Assembly: GCF_001858325.1 (NCBI RefSeq)
Contig: NZ_MBPP01000005.1
Coordinates: 4-64,003, forward strand
Direction: 5' to 3'
DNA length: 64,000 nucleotides
DNA from: Marinobacter sp. AC-23
GTDB taxonomy: Bacteria > Pseudomonadota > Gammaproteobacteria > Pseudomonadales > Oleiphilaceae
A program made the position numbers and the translations under genes. The notes under the pieces are model-generated. The model was not told the origin of the DNA. It did not search any database and saw nothing but the letters and a program-made list of their open reading frames with translations. Positions 9,605 to 20,313 of this stretch are shown here, in pieces (position 1 is the first letter of the stretch; every line of letters starts with the position of its first letter).

Positions 9605-10963
9605 ATGATGGATCGCAGAGCAAGGAGCGCAAGCAACTACCGCCTCGCCACTTTATTGGTTGGTTCCTGCTGCGCTGCGTGGAGTATTACCGTAAACGCC
9701 CAAAGCCTGAGCGACGATGTCACTGCACTCTCGGGTTCGGCCTCGGTGTTTACCGATGTCACTCATACCCGAACGGACAGGGGCAACACCACCGACACCA
9801 ACACAGAGCCAGGGCTTGGGGTGTCTGGGCGAGTGGGTGGCACATTGGAGAAAGGCGCGAACGCTTTGGAGTTGCAATACGGAGGCACTCTGCGCACACG
9901 CCGGGACTCGGCCAATGGTGAGCAGAGCGATACCAGTTCAATCAGGGGTGCTTCTCGTTACACACATTTTGACCCCGGCAGCCGTTTGGATTTTAATTTG
10001 GGCCACACGGTCAGCTCTGTACGCAACAACACGGGGTTTGTGGTTAATCCCTCCAGCTACGATACCCAGAATACCCTGAGTGCTGGCGCCGGTTTGCGCT
10101 TTTATCCAGGCGACCTGTCAACGTTGCGTTTTTCTGGCAAAGCTGGGCGTAGCTTTGGTAAAAATGAGCTTAATGACCAAGAGTCTGCTACCGCCAGCAG
10201 TGATTTTTCAAGAAGGTTGAGCGAGCGTTCCACGGGTAGCCTAAACGCTAGCCGAAGCTGGACGAAACAAGCCAGCGTAGATATCACTATTGATTCCGCA
10301 CAGCTGGCTTACAACCGCCAAACAGAGAACGGCTCTTTCGGTATAGGGTTGGGTGGTAGCAGAGCCGATACAGAACTTACTGGTGGAAGCGCAAGCGAAA
10401 GTGAAGCCGTAACAGGTTTTTTAGCACGCACCTGGGTATCCAATGACTGGAGTAGTTCGGTGCAATATAACCGCCGAATGTCTAACAGCGCCACAGACAT
10501 TTCTCTCAACCGGCCGCCTGTGTTTTCGTTTTTGCCCGATACGGTTCGAATTCGGGATTTGGTCATTAGTGATTCTGTGCTAATTACACATAACAACCAA
10601 CGAGTGTGTAATGCCTGCAACCTTGGGGTATATGGGGAAGGTGCTTTACTGGAATCGCAGATATCCGGGGCAATCATCCACGAATACCGCGCGGGCATTA
10701 ACCTTGGGTATCAGCTAACCACACTTCAAAGGCTCAATGTGGGATACGGTTGGCAAGGTGATGCGCATGAAGATGCGGGAGTGATTGTCGACCAAATTCA
10801 CCGCATTACCACCAGCTGGACCCGCCAGCTGGCCGAATATACAACTTTCGGCGTTGAGTTCAACCAATCGTACCTGCGCTCCCGTTTGGCCAGAAACGAT
10901 CAGAATCAGTACGTACTTCGGTTTGTACTGAGCCGCGGTTTCGCATTGAGCGGGCAACGTTAA
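9605..10963 (+). CDS. XrtA/PEP-CTERM-associated outer-membrane beta-barrel protein
   Basis: A 452-residue protein with a signal peptide (cleavage probably after VNAQS, about residue 35) and a body of alternating polar/hydrophobic strands rich in Gly, Ser, Thr and Asn, ending in a phenylalanine-containing last strand (FVLSRGFALSGQR). This resembles the outer-membrane family that is always found after the tyrosine kinase in PEP-CTERM loci. It may help the polymer cross or anchor at the outer membrane; no biochemical role is established. It starts four bases after the kinase-like gene. A better start may be the second ATG at 9608. Residues CNACNLG near 340 form an unusual cysteine pair for a barrel. 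Confidence 0.82.
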   Translation: MMDRRARSASNYRLATLLVGSCCAAWSITVNAQSLSDDVTALSGSASVFTDVTHTRTDRGNTTDTNTEPGLGVSGRVGGTLEKGANALELQYGGTLRTRRDSANGEQSDTSSIRGASRYTHFDPGSRLDFNLGHTVSSVRNNTGFVVNPSSYDTQNTLSAGAGLRFYPGDLSTLRFSGKAGRSFGKNELNDQESATASSDFSRRLSERSTGSLNASRSWTKQASVDITIDSAQLAYNRQTENGSFGIGLGGSRADTELTGGSASESEAVTGFLARTWVSNDWSSSVQYNRRMSNSATDISLNRPPVFSFLPDTVRIRDLVISDSVLITHNNQRVCNACNLGVYGEGALLESQISGAIIHEYRAGINLGYQLTTLQRLNVGYGWQGDAHEDAGVIVDQIHRITTSWTRQLAEYTTFGVEFNQSYLRSRLARNDQNQYVLRFVLSRGFALSGQR

Positions 10964-11013
10964 TAGCCGGGCAAAATGGACAGCACGGCAACACGAACGT
11001 CAGGAACGGAATC

Positions 11014-12008
11014 ATGTTTGAACAAAAGACGGACATACGGCTTCTTCCGGAGACTCCGCCACAATTAATAGTGGTGATTGATACCGAAGAGGAGTTTGAC
11101 TGGAGCGCCGAACCAGACGCAAAGGCCAACCGGGTTTCGGCCATGGCTCACATAGATCGCGCCCAGACCATCTTCAACGAATATGGCATTTGCCCCTGTT
11201 ACGTGATCGATTATCCAGTAGCCAGCCAACCTCGGGGCTATGGGTTACTGCGGCAATTTGCCGAGAAAGGCCAGTGTGAAATTGGCGCGCACCTCCACCC
11301 CTGGGTAAACCCTCCTCAGGAGGAGGTTCTATCCCGGTCGAATATGTACCCAGGCAACCTGCCCGAAGCGCTGGAACGGGAAAAACTCCGCGTGCTGCGC
11401 GACACCATTCAGCAGAACTTTGGCCAGGCACCGGTTGCCTACAAAGCAGGGCGATACGGCTTCGGGCCGAACACCACAGGCATTCTTCAGGAGCTGGGGT
11501 TCAATATTGATTTGTCGGTTTGCCCGCCTCTGGATTCCCGGGAAGACGGCGGGCCGGATTATCGCAGGTTTGACGCTCACCCGTTCTGGTTTGGTGGCTC
11601 CGACAAGCCCATTCTGGAAGTCCCTTGTACCGGCGGGTTCATCGGCTGGGCTCAGCCTATGGCCATTCCCCTGTTCGAGACAGCGCAGCGCCTGCGCAAA
11701 TTCAAGGCGCCGGGCATTTTGTCCCGTCTGGGCGCTGTAGACAGGCTCATGTTGTCCCCGGAAGGCTATACGCCAGCGGAGCACATCAAGCTCACTAAAG
11801 CGCTCTACAAACAGGGCGTGCGCACATTTACCTGGAGCTTTCACAGCCCCAGCGTCGTGCCGGGCAATACCACATACGTACAGAATGAAGCCCAACTGAA
11901 GGCATTTCTGGACAGCTTTAGGCAGTTTTTCGACTTCTTTTTCAATGAATTAGGCGGGCAGGCGTCGTCGCTACCCGCATTCGCAAGTATATGGAGAGTA
12001 TGGCATGA
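11014..12008 (+). CDS. polysaccharide deacetylase-like protein (WalW type), frameshifted at C terminus
   Basis: Carbohydrate-esterase-4-like fold with the first motif VVIDTEEEFDWS, then CEIGAHLHPW and YKAGRYGFGP. It resembles WalW-type proteins found in surface polysaccharide loci and is the second deacetylase-like gene here. The uncorrected frame runs to 12060, overlapping the next gene by 56 bases. A one-base loss near 11957-11960 (GGCGGGCA-GGC) would instead give the ending VVATRIRKYMESMA and a stop at 12006-12008 that overlaps the ATG of the next gene as ATGA, like the other junctions in this operon. I favour the corrected end. Start ATG at 11014 follows AGGAACGGA. Confidence 0.75.
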
Positions 12009-13831
12009 AGGTGCTCGGGATATCCCCGCTAGACAAGGATTCAACGGTCTCAATCGTTGAAGATGGCAACATTCTCTTTGCCGCCGGCGAAGAACGTTTT
12101 TCCAGGAACAAACAGCAATCAGGCTTCCCACGCTTGGCATTGGAAAAAGCGCTCGCATACACCGGTCTCTCTATGAGCGATATAGACCTGGTGTGCTACC
12201 CATTCCTCACTTGGGAGAATGAGCAAAAACTCTTCACAAAAAACCTGGAAGATGAGAAAGCCTTTATCAAGGCTTTCCAGCCTAAGGATCTGGGCCCCCA
12301 GATTAAAGATGCACAGAGCCGGGTGCCTGATCGTAACCAGCCCATTCACGGCCTTGAGCACCCTAACGCCATTATGGAAAAGGGCTTTCTCCATAACTCC
12401 TATTACAACATGGCAGGGGTGCAGAAGCTGGCGTCTAACAACGCGGCGCTGAAATCCTCCAAGCACTGGGGTGAGGGTGCTTCAGAATCTTTCAAGCAAT
12501 GGGAGAGCGACCTGACTCAGGGGTTGAGCGACATGGGCTGGACCGGGCCGGTTAAGCGCATGGATCACCACCTGTCACACGCTGCGAACAGCTTTTTGTG
12601 CAGCGGCTATGAGCGGGCTCTGTGTGTGACTCTCGATGGCTATGGCTCTGGGCTTGCTGGCTCCGTAAGCGAAGGGCGGGATGGCAAAATTCACCGCCTG
12701 CACGGGCTGCCATATCCGAACTCCCTCGGTACGCTATACGAACACGTTACCTCCAGCCTGGGGTTTAAGCCCAGCCGCCACGAAGGCAAAATTGTAGGCC
12801 TAGCTTCGTACGGAGACCCTGAAATTCTGGGGGAAATTCTCCTCTCTCGCATCGAGCAGACACCGGGTGACTTCCGCATATACGAAGCCAACAATGTGTT
12901 CTTCTCCCGTTACTTGGCCTCAAAATTTCCAAAGATCGACGTGGCTGCGGCCTACCAGTATGTGCTTGAGAAAGTCGCGACCAACTATATCCGCTACTGG
13001 GTAGAGAAAACCGGGATCGACACTATCGTACTCTCGGGTGGTGTAACGGCTAACGTAAAGCTCAACCAGCGCATTTTTGAGATCGAAGGCGTTAACAACA
13101 TATTCGTATACCCGAACATGGGCGACGGTGGCTGCGGTACGGGCGCTGCGCTTTATCACAGCTGGCCGGGTGGGGTTAAACCTTCCATTACCAACAGCTA
13201 CATGGGGCCAGACTATTCCGAAGCGGAACTGGAAAAGGCACTGAAGGCTGAAAACCTTCAATACCGCCGCCCGGAAAACCTCGCTGCAGAAGTTGCTGCG
13301 CTAATTCACAGCGGAGAAGTGGTTGCACGGTTCGATGGCCGCATGGAATACGGCCCCAGGGCACTGGGCAATCGTTCCATTCTTTACCATGCCCGTGAGC
13401 CAGAGGTTAACCAGTGGCTGAACAAGCGCCTTGGTCGCACTGAGTTCATGCCGTTTGCCCCGGTTACCCTCTACGAAGCCCGGGAAAAGTGTTATCACAA
13501 CATCAAGGGCGCAGAGCACGCTGCCGAATTCATGACCGTTACCTTTGACTGTACCGAATTCATGAGAGAAAGCTGCCCGGCTGCCGTACACGTAGATGGC
13601 ACAGCAAGGCCGCAACTTATCCGGCGCGAAACCAACCCTGGCTACTACGATATCTTGAGTGAATATGAAAAACTCAGTGGTATTCCAAGCCTGATCAACA
13701 CCAGTTTCAACATGCATGAGGAGCCCATCGTCAACTCTCCGGAGGACGGTGTACGAGCCTTCATTCAAGGTGCACTGGATTATCTTGCGATAGGGCCATT
13801 CCTGGTAAAACACCCGAACCCGGGGCACTGA
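12005..13831 (+). CDS. carbamoyltransferase, NodU/CmcH family
   Basis: Transfers a carbamoyl group from carbamoyl phosphate, through carbamoyl-adenylate, to a hydroxyl of a sugar. At 608 residues it has the full two-domain form: the N-terminal Kae1-like domain (MKVLGISPLDKDSTVSIVED, HHLSHAANSF, CVTLDGYGSG, SGGVTANVKLNQ) and the C-terminal YrdC-like carbamoyltransferase part (RFDGRMEYGPRALGNRSIL, NTSFNMHEEPIVNSPEDG). Its place in the operon suggests O-carbamoylation of the exopolysaccharide, a common decoration in XrtA loci. The start overlaps the previous stop. Confidence 0.92.
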   Translation: MKVLGISPLDKDSTVSIVEDGNILFAAGEERFSRNKQQSGFPRLALEKALAYTGLSMSDIDLVCYPFLTWENEQKLFTKNLEDEKAFIKAFQPKDLGPQIKDAQSRVPDRNQPIHGLEHPNAIMEKGFLHNSYYNMAGVQKLASNNAALKSSKHWGEGASESFKQWESDLTQGLSDMGWTGPVKRMDHHLSHAANSFLCSGYERALCVTLDGYGSGLAGSVSEGRDGKIHRLHGLPYPNSLGTLYEHVTSSLGFKPSRHEGKIVGLASYGDPEILGEILLSRIEQTPGDFRIYEANNVFFSRYLASKFPKIDVAAAYQYVLEKVATNYIRYWVEKTGIDTIVLSGGVTANVKLNQRIFEIEGVNNIFVYPNMGDGGCGTGAALYHSWPGGVKPSITNSYMGPDYSEAELEKALKAENLQYRRPENLAAEVAALIHSGEVVARFDGRMEYGPRALGNRSILYHAREPEVNQWLNKRLGRTEFMPFAPVTLYEAREKCYHNIKGAEHAAEFMTVTFDCTEFMRESCPAAVHVDGTARPQLIRRETNPGYYDILSEYEKLSGIPSLINTSFNMHEEPIVNSPEDGVRAFIQGALDYLAIGPFLVKHPNPGH

Positions 13832-13852
13832 TCTGGTAACGGATGTAACGCC

Positions 13853-14980
13853 ATGACAGCTGGAATGCTGACCGTGACAACAGAGCCAGCCGCCGTGAGC
13901 GCAACCTTGCGCAACGACTGGCTGGATCTGGAGCACCGTGCACAACCCACGGTGTTTCTTTCCTGGCAATGGCTTGGGCACTGGCTGCACGTGTACCAGC
14001 CAGATGCGCTAGTGCTTCGCGTATCCGAGGGGGAACGGCTGGTTGGTTTAGGGTTGGTGGTAGAAACCGATGAGCGCCGCCATGGTGTCTTGAAATCTCG
14101 CTGCCTGCGCTTACACCAAACCGGCCACAAGCTGCTTGATCAAATCTGGATAGAGTACAACGGGTTCCTGGCTGAACGCGGCAAAGAAGATGCCGTAGCG
14201 AAAGCCTGTCTGGAACACTTGTGCGTTGCTATGCCGGGTTGGGATGAGTTCATTCTGGGCGCCATTGATGCCGATGAAGCAGATCGCTATGCCCGAATTA
14301 CCGGCCTATTCAAGCATCTGCGCTGGGAAGCACCCTGTTTTGGGGTGGATCTGGATGGCCTGCGCCGAAGCGGCGGGCATTATCTCGACACGCTTTCACG
14401 CAATACCCGTTACCAGATCAACCGTGCTCACCGGCTATACGGTGAGCGTGGCGAAGTAAAACTGGTGCGCCCGGACTCCGTAGAGGAAGCGTTGGCGGCA
14501 TTCGGTCGCATTGGCCCAAAGCACCTTGAACGGTGGGGCAATGGCCCCGACCAGAGCGGATTTGCCAACCCGGATTTTGTGCGTTTTCACCGGGAGCTTA
14601 TCCGTGCGCAATGGCCAGAAGGGGGCGTTGATCTGGTTTCTGTAATGGCCGGCGATGAAGAGATTGCCTGCTTTTATAACCTGCTGCACAACCAGGTAGT
14701 TTACTTCTACCTTGGCGGCATGGCCGTTGAAACTGATAACCGACTCAAACCTGGCTTGCTCGGCCATAGCCTGTGCATTGAAGATTACCGCCACCACGGC
14801 TTTCATTATTACGATTTTATGGGCGGAGATGAGCGTTATAAATCCAATCTCGGCCATTTTCATCGCAACCTGGTTCAAATCGCCTTACAGCGCCCTCGCT
14901 TCAAACTGAAGCTTGAAGACGTAGCAAGGCGGGCAAGAAACCGCTGGCTTGGGGAGGCAAGTGCCAACAATGAGCACTGA
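13853..14980 (+). CDS. GNAT/FemAB-like acyltransferase (BcsL/CelD type)
   Basis: A 375-residue protein with the acetyltransferase-6 fold seen in cellulose-biosynthesis BcsL-type proteins: LSWQWLGHWLHVY near the N terminus, SRNTRYQINRAHRLYGERG in the middle and YYDFMGGDERYKSNLG near the end. It probably acylates a sugar amine; the substrate is unknown. Its stop lies inside the start region of the next gene (ATGAG at 14970), so the two are translationally coupled. The two deacetylases and two acyltransferase-like enzymes of this operon could set the N-acyl pattern of the polymer. Confidence 0.82.
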   Translation: MTAGMLTVTTEPAAVSATLRNDWLDLEHRAQPTVFLSWQWLGHWLHVYQPDALVLRVSEGERLVGLGLVVETDERRHGVLKSRCLRLHQTGHKLLDQIWIEYNGFLAERGKEDAVAKACLEHLCVAMPGWDEFILGAIDADEADRYARITGLFKHLRWEAPCFGVDLDGLRRSGGHYLDTLSRNTRYQINRAHRLYGERGEVKLVRPDSVEEALAAFGRIGPKHLERWGNGPDQSGFANPDFVRFHRELIRAQWPEGGVDLVSVMAGDEEIACFYNLLHNQVVYFYLGGMAVETDNRLKPGLLGHSLCIEDYRHHGFHYYDFMGGDERYKSNLGHFHRNLVQIALQRPRFKLKLEDVARRARNRWLGEASANNEH

Positions 14981-16084
14981 ACTGCAAACCCGGGCCTCCA
15001 GATTTAACGTTTTCCCGGCAGACGAATACAACCGGTATGTTGCAGGGCACCCTAATGCAACGCCTTATCACAGCGGTGCCTGGCTGCAGGCTACAGAGCG
15101 AGCTTATGGCCATACGGGTTGGCTTATCAGCGTACACCACAACGAAAAACTGTGCGGTGTGCTGCCTCTGGTGGAAGTAAAGCCGCCAATCGGTGCGGGA
15201 CGCCTGGTTTCTCTACCATTTTGCGACTTGGGCGGAGCGCTGGCAGACAGCGTAGAAATCCGCCAGCAGCTGATTTCTGAAGCTCGAACACTGGCGAAGA
15301 CAAACCGAATTAAAGCCCTGAACATACGAGAGGGCGGCGCGGCATTAAACGCCCAAAAAGATGCCACAATTGAACAAAATGAACAGAGAATCAAAGCGCT
15401 GCCTGGCAACACAAAAGTACGAATGCTGTGTGACTTACCAGAAAACAGCGAAGCCCTGTTTAAAAGCTACAAGCCGAAGCTACGCAGCCAGATTCGCAAG
15501 GCCGAGAAAAACGGCCTAAGGGCGGAGTTGCGCACAGAAGCCGATGCCGTACACCTGTTTTACGACGTGTTCACCCAGAACATGCGAAGGCTTGGCTCAC
15601 CCGTGCACAGTCTGCAGTGGTTTGAGGATTTGAAAACCGCGTACGGCGATTACATGTTAATTGGCTTGGCATTCCAGAGTGATAAGCCGGTGGGCGCGGG
15701 CATTGTGTTGCTGGGTGGCAAAGAAGCATGCATTCCCTGGGCCTCTACGCTGGAAGAGTACAACCGGCTCGCACCTAATATGCTGCTGTATTGGACGTTG
15801 TTGAGCATGTGTGTGATCTGGGTTACACCCGGTTCGACTTTGGCCGTTCCACGCTGAATGAAGGCACCTATCGCTTCAAAAAACAGTGGGGTGCTCAACC
15901 CTATGAGCTAATTTGGTCCGAATACCGCAGCGATGCACAGCACTCGGCCAGCTTGGATTCCAGCGGCACCAGGGTATCCATTGCATCCCGGCTCCGGCCC
16001 CTTATTGAAAACATCTGGCGACGGCTGCCGTTGCCATTTACCAACTGGCTTGGTCCAAAATTGAGGCGATACATCACCTTATGA
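14970..16084 (+). CDS. FemAB-related protein, PEP-CTERM system-associated, frameshifted
   Basis: Member of the FemAB-like GNAT subfamily restricted to PEP-CTERM loci; FemAB proteins add amino acids to amine groups in the cell wall, so an aminoacyl decoration is conceivable here. Features are TPYHSGAWLQATERAYGH, the KSYKPKLRSQIRKAEKNG segment and GYTRFDFGRSTLNEGTYRFK near the end. The frame breaks at 15803 (TTGTTG-AGCATG): one lost G turns LLEHVCDLGYTRFD into a premature end at 15857, and the remainder continues to 16084. Joined length is about 371 residues. ATG 14970 is chosen because it overlaps the preceding stop; the stop at 16084 overlaps the next ATG. Confidence 0.83.
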
Positions 16085-17268
16085 CACTTGTACTGTTGTT
16101 AACACTGCTGTGCCTTGCCGTTCCCGTATACGTGTATTTTGGATACCCAGCCATACTGTGGCTGCTTACCCGGGGCCTGCCAGACATTACGCATCGCCGG
16201 GGTGAGCAAAAACCGTCTGTTGCACTGATTATTTCCTGCTACAACGAAGAAGATGTGATCCGTGAGAAATTACAAAATGCGCTGGAGCTGGACTACCCGC
16301 AAGAGCTACTCCAAATCCTTGTAGTGTCAGACGGCTCAGACGATGGCACAGATGAGGCAGTAAAAGAGTTTGAGGGCGACCGAATCCTGTTGATTCGCCA
16401 GGAAGGCCGATTGGGTAAAACCATGGGCATCAACCTTGCCATGGAGAAGGTGAAAGCCGACATTACCGTGTTCAGCGACGCCAACGCCATGTACGCCAGC
16501 GATGCTATCAGCAAGCTGGTACGCAACTTTGCAGATCTGGATGTGGGTTACGTGGTGGGTGCGGCCCTTTATACCGACGGCAACGAGGGCGCCAGCGCTC
16601 GCAACGAAAACCTCTACTGGCGCTATGAACTAGCCATCAAAGCCATGGAATCCCGCCTACATTCCGTAGTGGGCGGCGACGGCGCAATTTATGCTATTCG
16701 CACAAAGCTTTGGGAACCGCTACAGCAACAGGACATCAACGATTTCGTGAACCCTCTGCAAATCATCGCCAAAGGCTACCGGGGCGTGTTCGATGCGGAA
16801 GCAAAGTGCTTTGAAGAAACCGCTGGCGATTTCGACCGGGAAGTAGCCCGCAAAGAGCGCATCGTAAACCGCAGTATTCGTGGGCTGATGCGGGTAGGGC
16901 AGGTACTGAACCCCGCGAACTCAGGGGTGTTTGCCTTTGAGGTTGTCTCCCATAAATTACTACGCTGGCTGATCCCCTTGTTCCTACTTGCAGGTGTGGC
17001 AGGCAGTGTACTGCTGGCTTTTGCAGGGTTTGGCCTGTTTCAATTGATCACCGCAGGAACCCTGCTGATGCTGGCCCTTACGCTGGCAGGTCATCTGTCC
17101 AGTACTCGAAACAAACTACCCGCTTGGATTGCTACACCTTATTACTTTGTGATGGTTAATGGTTATGCAGTTCGCGGCATTGTGAAAGCGCTTCAGGGGC
17201 AGACTCAGGTAACGTGGAGCAGTGCAAGAAACACCGAAACAAGGAATTCCGGAGTGTCAGATCAGTGA
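16081..17268 (+). CDS. membrane glycosyltransferase, family 2
   Basis: Family 2 glycosyltransferase. It has an N-terminal membrane helix (residues 1-25), then a GT-A domain with VALIISCYNEEDVI, LVVSDGSDDGTDE, the DxD-type VFSDANAMYA and a FEETAGDFDREVARKERIVNR (Q/R)xxRW-like region, and three C-terminal membrane segments. The layout is like that of hyaluronan/cellulose-synthase-type processive enzymes or of EpsH-locus glycosyltransferases. Start and stop both overlap neighbouring genes by four bases, so it is an integral part of the operon. Confidence 0.88.
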   Translation: MTLVLLLTLLCLAVPVYVYFGYPAILWLLTRGLPDITHRRGEQKPSVALIISCYNEEDVIREKLQNALELDYPQELLQILVVSDGSDDGTDEAVKEFEGDRILLIRQEGRLGKTMGINLAMEKVKADITVFSDANAMYASDAISKLVRNFADLDVGYVVGAALYTDGNEGASARNENLYWRYELAIKAMESRLHSVVGGDGAIYAIRTKLWEPLQQQDINDFVNPLQIIAKGYRGVFDAEAKCFEETAGDFDREVARKERIVNRSIRGLMRVGQVLNPANSGVFAFEVVSHKLLRWLIPLFLLAGVAGSVLLAFAGFGLFQLITAGTLLMLALTLAGHLSSTRNKLPAWIATPYYFVMVNGYAVRGIVKALQGQTQVTWSSARNTETRNSGVSDQ

Positions 17269-18424
17269 GCAAGCTACGAGTACTTCAGTTCATTACCCCA
17301 GCGGTTTTTACGGGGCAGAACGTTGGGTTCTTGCGCTGGCCAACAACATTAACCGTGACGACGTTATTTGTGATCTCGCAGTAACCCGGGAATCCCCAGA
17401 TCAAGATCTTTCGGTTGCCGAATACTATCCTCGCACCGACGGCCAAAAGGTTCATTACCTGGACATGCACGGGCGTTTCGATTTTCGGGTGGTTAGCAGG
17501 TTGTGCGAAGTTATACGCGACAACCAGATCGACGTTATCCACACCCACGGATACAAGTCAGACATATTGGGGCTGCTCGCGGCCAAACGGGCGGGCATTG
17601 CTTGTGTGAGCACACCGCATGGTTTCTCGGGCGATGTCGGTTTCAAACTTGCCACATTTATTCGCATTGGCACTCACATGCTTCGCTACTTCGACCGGGT
17701 GGTTCCTCTTTCTGAGGAGCTGATGGATGACATGAAGCGATTCAAGGTGCCAGAAGCCAAAACGTCATTTATCCGCAACGGCGTCGATCTCAGGGAAATT
17801 GATGCAGCCCTGGCTAGCCTGCCTCAAGATAGTAAAGCCGATAAAGAGTCACGAATTATCGGCTTTATTGGTCAGATGATTCCCCGCAAGGGCATCCCTG
17901 ATCTTATAGAGGTTTTTGACCAGCTTTATCAACAGGAACCAGAGTTCCGATTGCAGTTGCTTGGCGATGGTAGCCAAAGGCCCGAGTTGGAGCGCCAGGC
18001 CGCAGAACTGAGTAGTGCTAACGCAGTTGAGTTTTTGGGTTTTCGTAGTGATCGACTGGAACTACTCTCAAAGTTCAGCCTGTTTGTTATGACTTCGTCA
18101 CTGGAAGGCATTCCCCGGTGCATGATGGAGGCCATGGCAGTAGGTGTTCCCGTGGTTGCCTATGATATTCCCGGTGTTGACCAGCTGGTAGAGCATGGCA
18201 AAACCGGTTTGCTTGCACCTTTTGGTGACAAAGCCGCGTTGGCGGCATGTTGTGAACAGGTTCTAGGTAATCCCGATCTGGCTGCAGCGCTCAACCACAA
18301 TGCCCGGGAGCTGGTCAATGCTCGTTACTCTGCCGCTCGCATGGCAGACGAATACGAGGCGTTGTTCCGAGAGCTGACAGGCAAAGCGAAAACCGAATCC
18401 TCGGCACAGAGGGAGCTTGGTTAA
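17265..18424 (+). CDS. glycosyltransferase, family 4, frameshifted near N terminus
   Basis: GT-B fold glycosyltransferase with a GT4-like acceptor domain and the donor domain motifs RNGVDL, IGFIGQMIPRKGIPDLIEVF, LLGDGSQRPELE and TSSLEGIPRCMMEAMAVGVP. The natural start is the GTG at 17265, overlapping the previous stop, which reads VSKLRVLQFIT; after a CCCC run at 17296-17299 the frame must gain one base to continue SGFYGAERWVLALANN. As given, the open frame only begins at an ATG at 17222 in another phase. The stop TAA overlaps the start of the next gene. Substrate not predictable. Confidence 0.86.
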
Positions 18425-20313
18425 TGTGTGGATTCGCCGGCTTTCTACGTACCACCACAACGCCAGACAGGGAAGCGCACCAGCGTTGGCTCGATAACAT
18501 GGGGCAGGCAATCCTGCATCGCGGCCCAGATGCAGGTTCAACCTGGCTAGATGACGAAGTAGGGCTGGTACATCGCAGGCTGAGCATACTTGACCTCAGC
18601 GATGCGGGAACCCAGCCCATGGTGTCCGCCTCCACCCGCTACGTTATTGCCTATAACGGCGAAATCTACAACTTCCAGGAACTGCGTGACGATCTCATCA
18701 GCCAGGGCCATAGCTTTCGCACAGGAACCGACACAGAGGTTCTACTCGCACTCTACGAGATTCATGGCCCAGAGTGCCTCCAACTACTGAATGGCATGTT
18801 CGCATTGGCCATCTGGGATCGCACCGCCCGGAAGCTGTTTTTAGCAAGGGATCGCCTTGGTAAAAAGCCCTTGTACTTTTACGAAGCCGATGGGCAGTTC
18901 GCATTCGCCTCTGAGCTCAAAGCTCTAACGCCAGCACCCTTTGTTAAAACCGAGCTGCGCCACGACGCAATCAAAGATTTTTTTGCTTACCAGTACGTCC
19001 CCGATCCAAAAACCATCTACAAAAACGTTCACAAACTGGCCCCCGGCTATTGGCTGGAGACAGACGGCACCCATACTCATCAGGAACAGTATTGGGACGT
19101 GTCATTCGGGGCTCCCTCAAGTGCCAGCCTGGGTGAACTGGAGGATGGCCTTTACAATCTAATTGATGATGCGGTTCGCCTGCGTATGGTCAGCGATGTT
19201 CCTCTTGGGGCATTCCTGAGTGGTGGGATTGATTCCAGTGCCGTCGTCGGATTAATGGCTGGCCACACCAGCAAACCGGTGACAACCTGTGCCATCGGGT
19301 TCGATTCAAAGCGGTTTGACGAAGTGCACTGGGCAAAAAAAGTTGCAGAGCAATTCAAAACAGATCATCACGAATTCACCGTGAAAGACAATGTTGCAGA
19401 AAGCCTTAGCGGCATTGCGCGCTTTTTTGATGAGCCTTTTGCAGACCCATCATTTGTTCCCACGTATTTTGTTTCTCAGCTTGCGCGCCAAAAAGTGACC
19501 GTGGCACTGGCAGGGGACGGCGGCGATGAGAATTTTGCAGGTTATAGCAAATACTACACAGATCACGTTGAAAACCGATTACGGGGCCTGTTCCCCGCGG
19601 GAATTCGCCATAACCTGTTCCCCGGGCTTGCCCGCTTGGCAGGAATGGTAAATGCCGGCCCTACGCGCAAAGCCAAGTCACTCTTGGGAACACTGGCCCT
19701 GGAGCCAGATGAGGCATTTTTTGTCACAAACAGCTTCTTCAATAAAGATGTGTGGAATGATCTCGTTACAGGTGAGCTGAAACGGGAAACCCGCGACTAC
19801 GATCCTGCAGACATTACCCGCGCCCATTACAAAAATGCAGACACGGACGACCACCTCTCCAGTATTCTCTATACAGACATCAAAACCTACCTTCCCGGAG
19901 ATATTCTGGTGAAGGTAGACCGCATGAGCATGGCCAATTCACTGGAAACCCGTGCTCCTCTGCTCGATTACAGAGTAGTGGAATATGCTGCGCAGATACC
20001 TGCGGCACTAAAGCTTCACGGCAAAGAGAAGAAGTATGTTCTGAAAAAGGCCTTTGAGCGCATGTTGCCGGAAGACATTCTGTACCGAAAGAAAATGGGC
20101 TTCTCTGTGCCATTGGCTGAGTGGCTCAGGGGAGAAGTCAGGCCGTTGGCTGATGGTATCTTCCACTCCACCCAAGGGGGACTCGCAGATCTATTCAATA
20201 TGACGAAAGTACGGGATCTCTGGCGGTCTCACCTCAACGGAGATGATCGATATACCCAGGAACTATGGTCTATGATCGTATTCGAACTTTGGTGGGGAGC
20301 TTATTACGTATGA
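18424..20313 (+). CDS. XrtA-associated amidotransferase, asparagine synthetase B family
   Basis: Full-length 629-residue class II glutamine amidotransferase plus asparagine-synthase domain. Cys2 (MCGFAGFL) is the glutaminase nucleophile; the synthase part has the PP-loop SGGIDSSAVV around residue 267 and LAGDGGDENFAGYSK. Members in PEP-CTERM loci are thought to amidate a carboxyl group, perhaps of a uronic acid in the polymer, instead of making free asparagine. It sits between the glycosyltransferase and ligase genes, with TAATG overlap at its start. Confidence 0.92.
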   Translation: MCGFAGFLRTTTTPDREAHQRWLDNMGQAILHRGPDAGSTWLDDEVGLVHRRLSILDLSDAGTQPMVSASTRYVIAYNGEIYNFQELRDDLISQGHSFRTGTDTEVLLALYEIHGPECLQLLNGMFALAIWDRTARKLFLARDRLGKKPLYFYEADGQFAFASELKALTPAPFVKTELRHDAIKDFFAYQYVPDPKTIYKNVHKLAPGYWLETDGTHTHQEQYWDVSFGAPSSASLGELEDGLYNLIDDAVRLRMVSDVPLGAFLSGGIDSSAVVGLMAGHTSKPVTTCAIGFDSKRFDEVHWAKKVAEQFKTDHHEFTVKDNVAESLSGIARFFDEPFADPSFVPTYFVSQLARQKVTVALAGDGGDENFAGYSKYYTDHVENRLRGLFPAGIRHNLFPGLARLAGMVNAGPTRKAKSLLGTLALEPDEAFFVTNSFFNKDVWNDLVTGELKRETRDYDPADITRAHYKNADTDDHLSSILYTDIKTYLPGDILVKVDRMSMANSLETRAPLLDYRVVEYAAQIPAALKLHGKEKKYVLKKAFERMLPEDILYRKKMGFSVPLAEWLRGEVRPLADGIFHSTQGGLADLFNMTKVRDLWRSHLNGDDRYTQELWSMIVFELWWGAYYV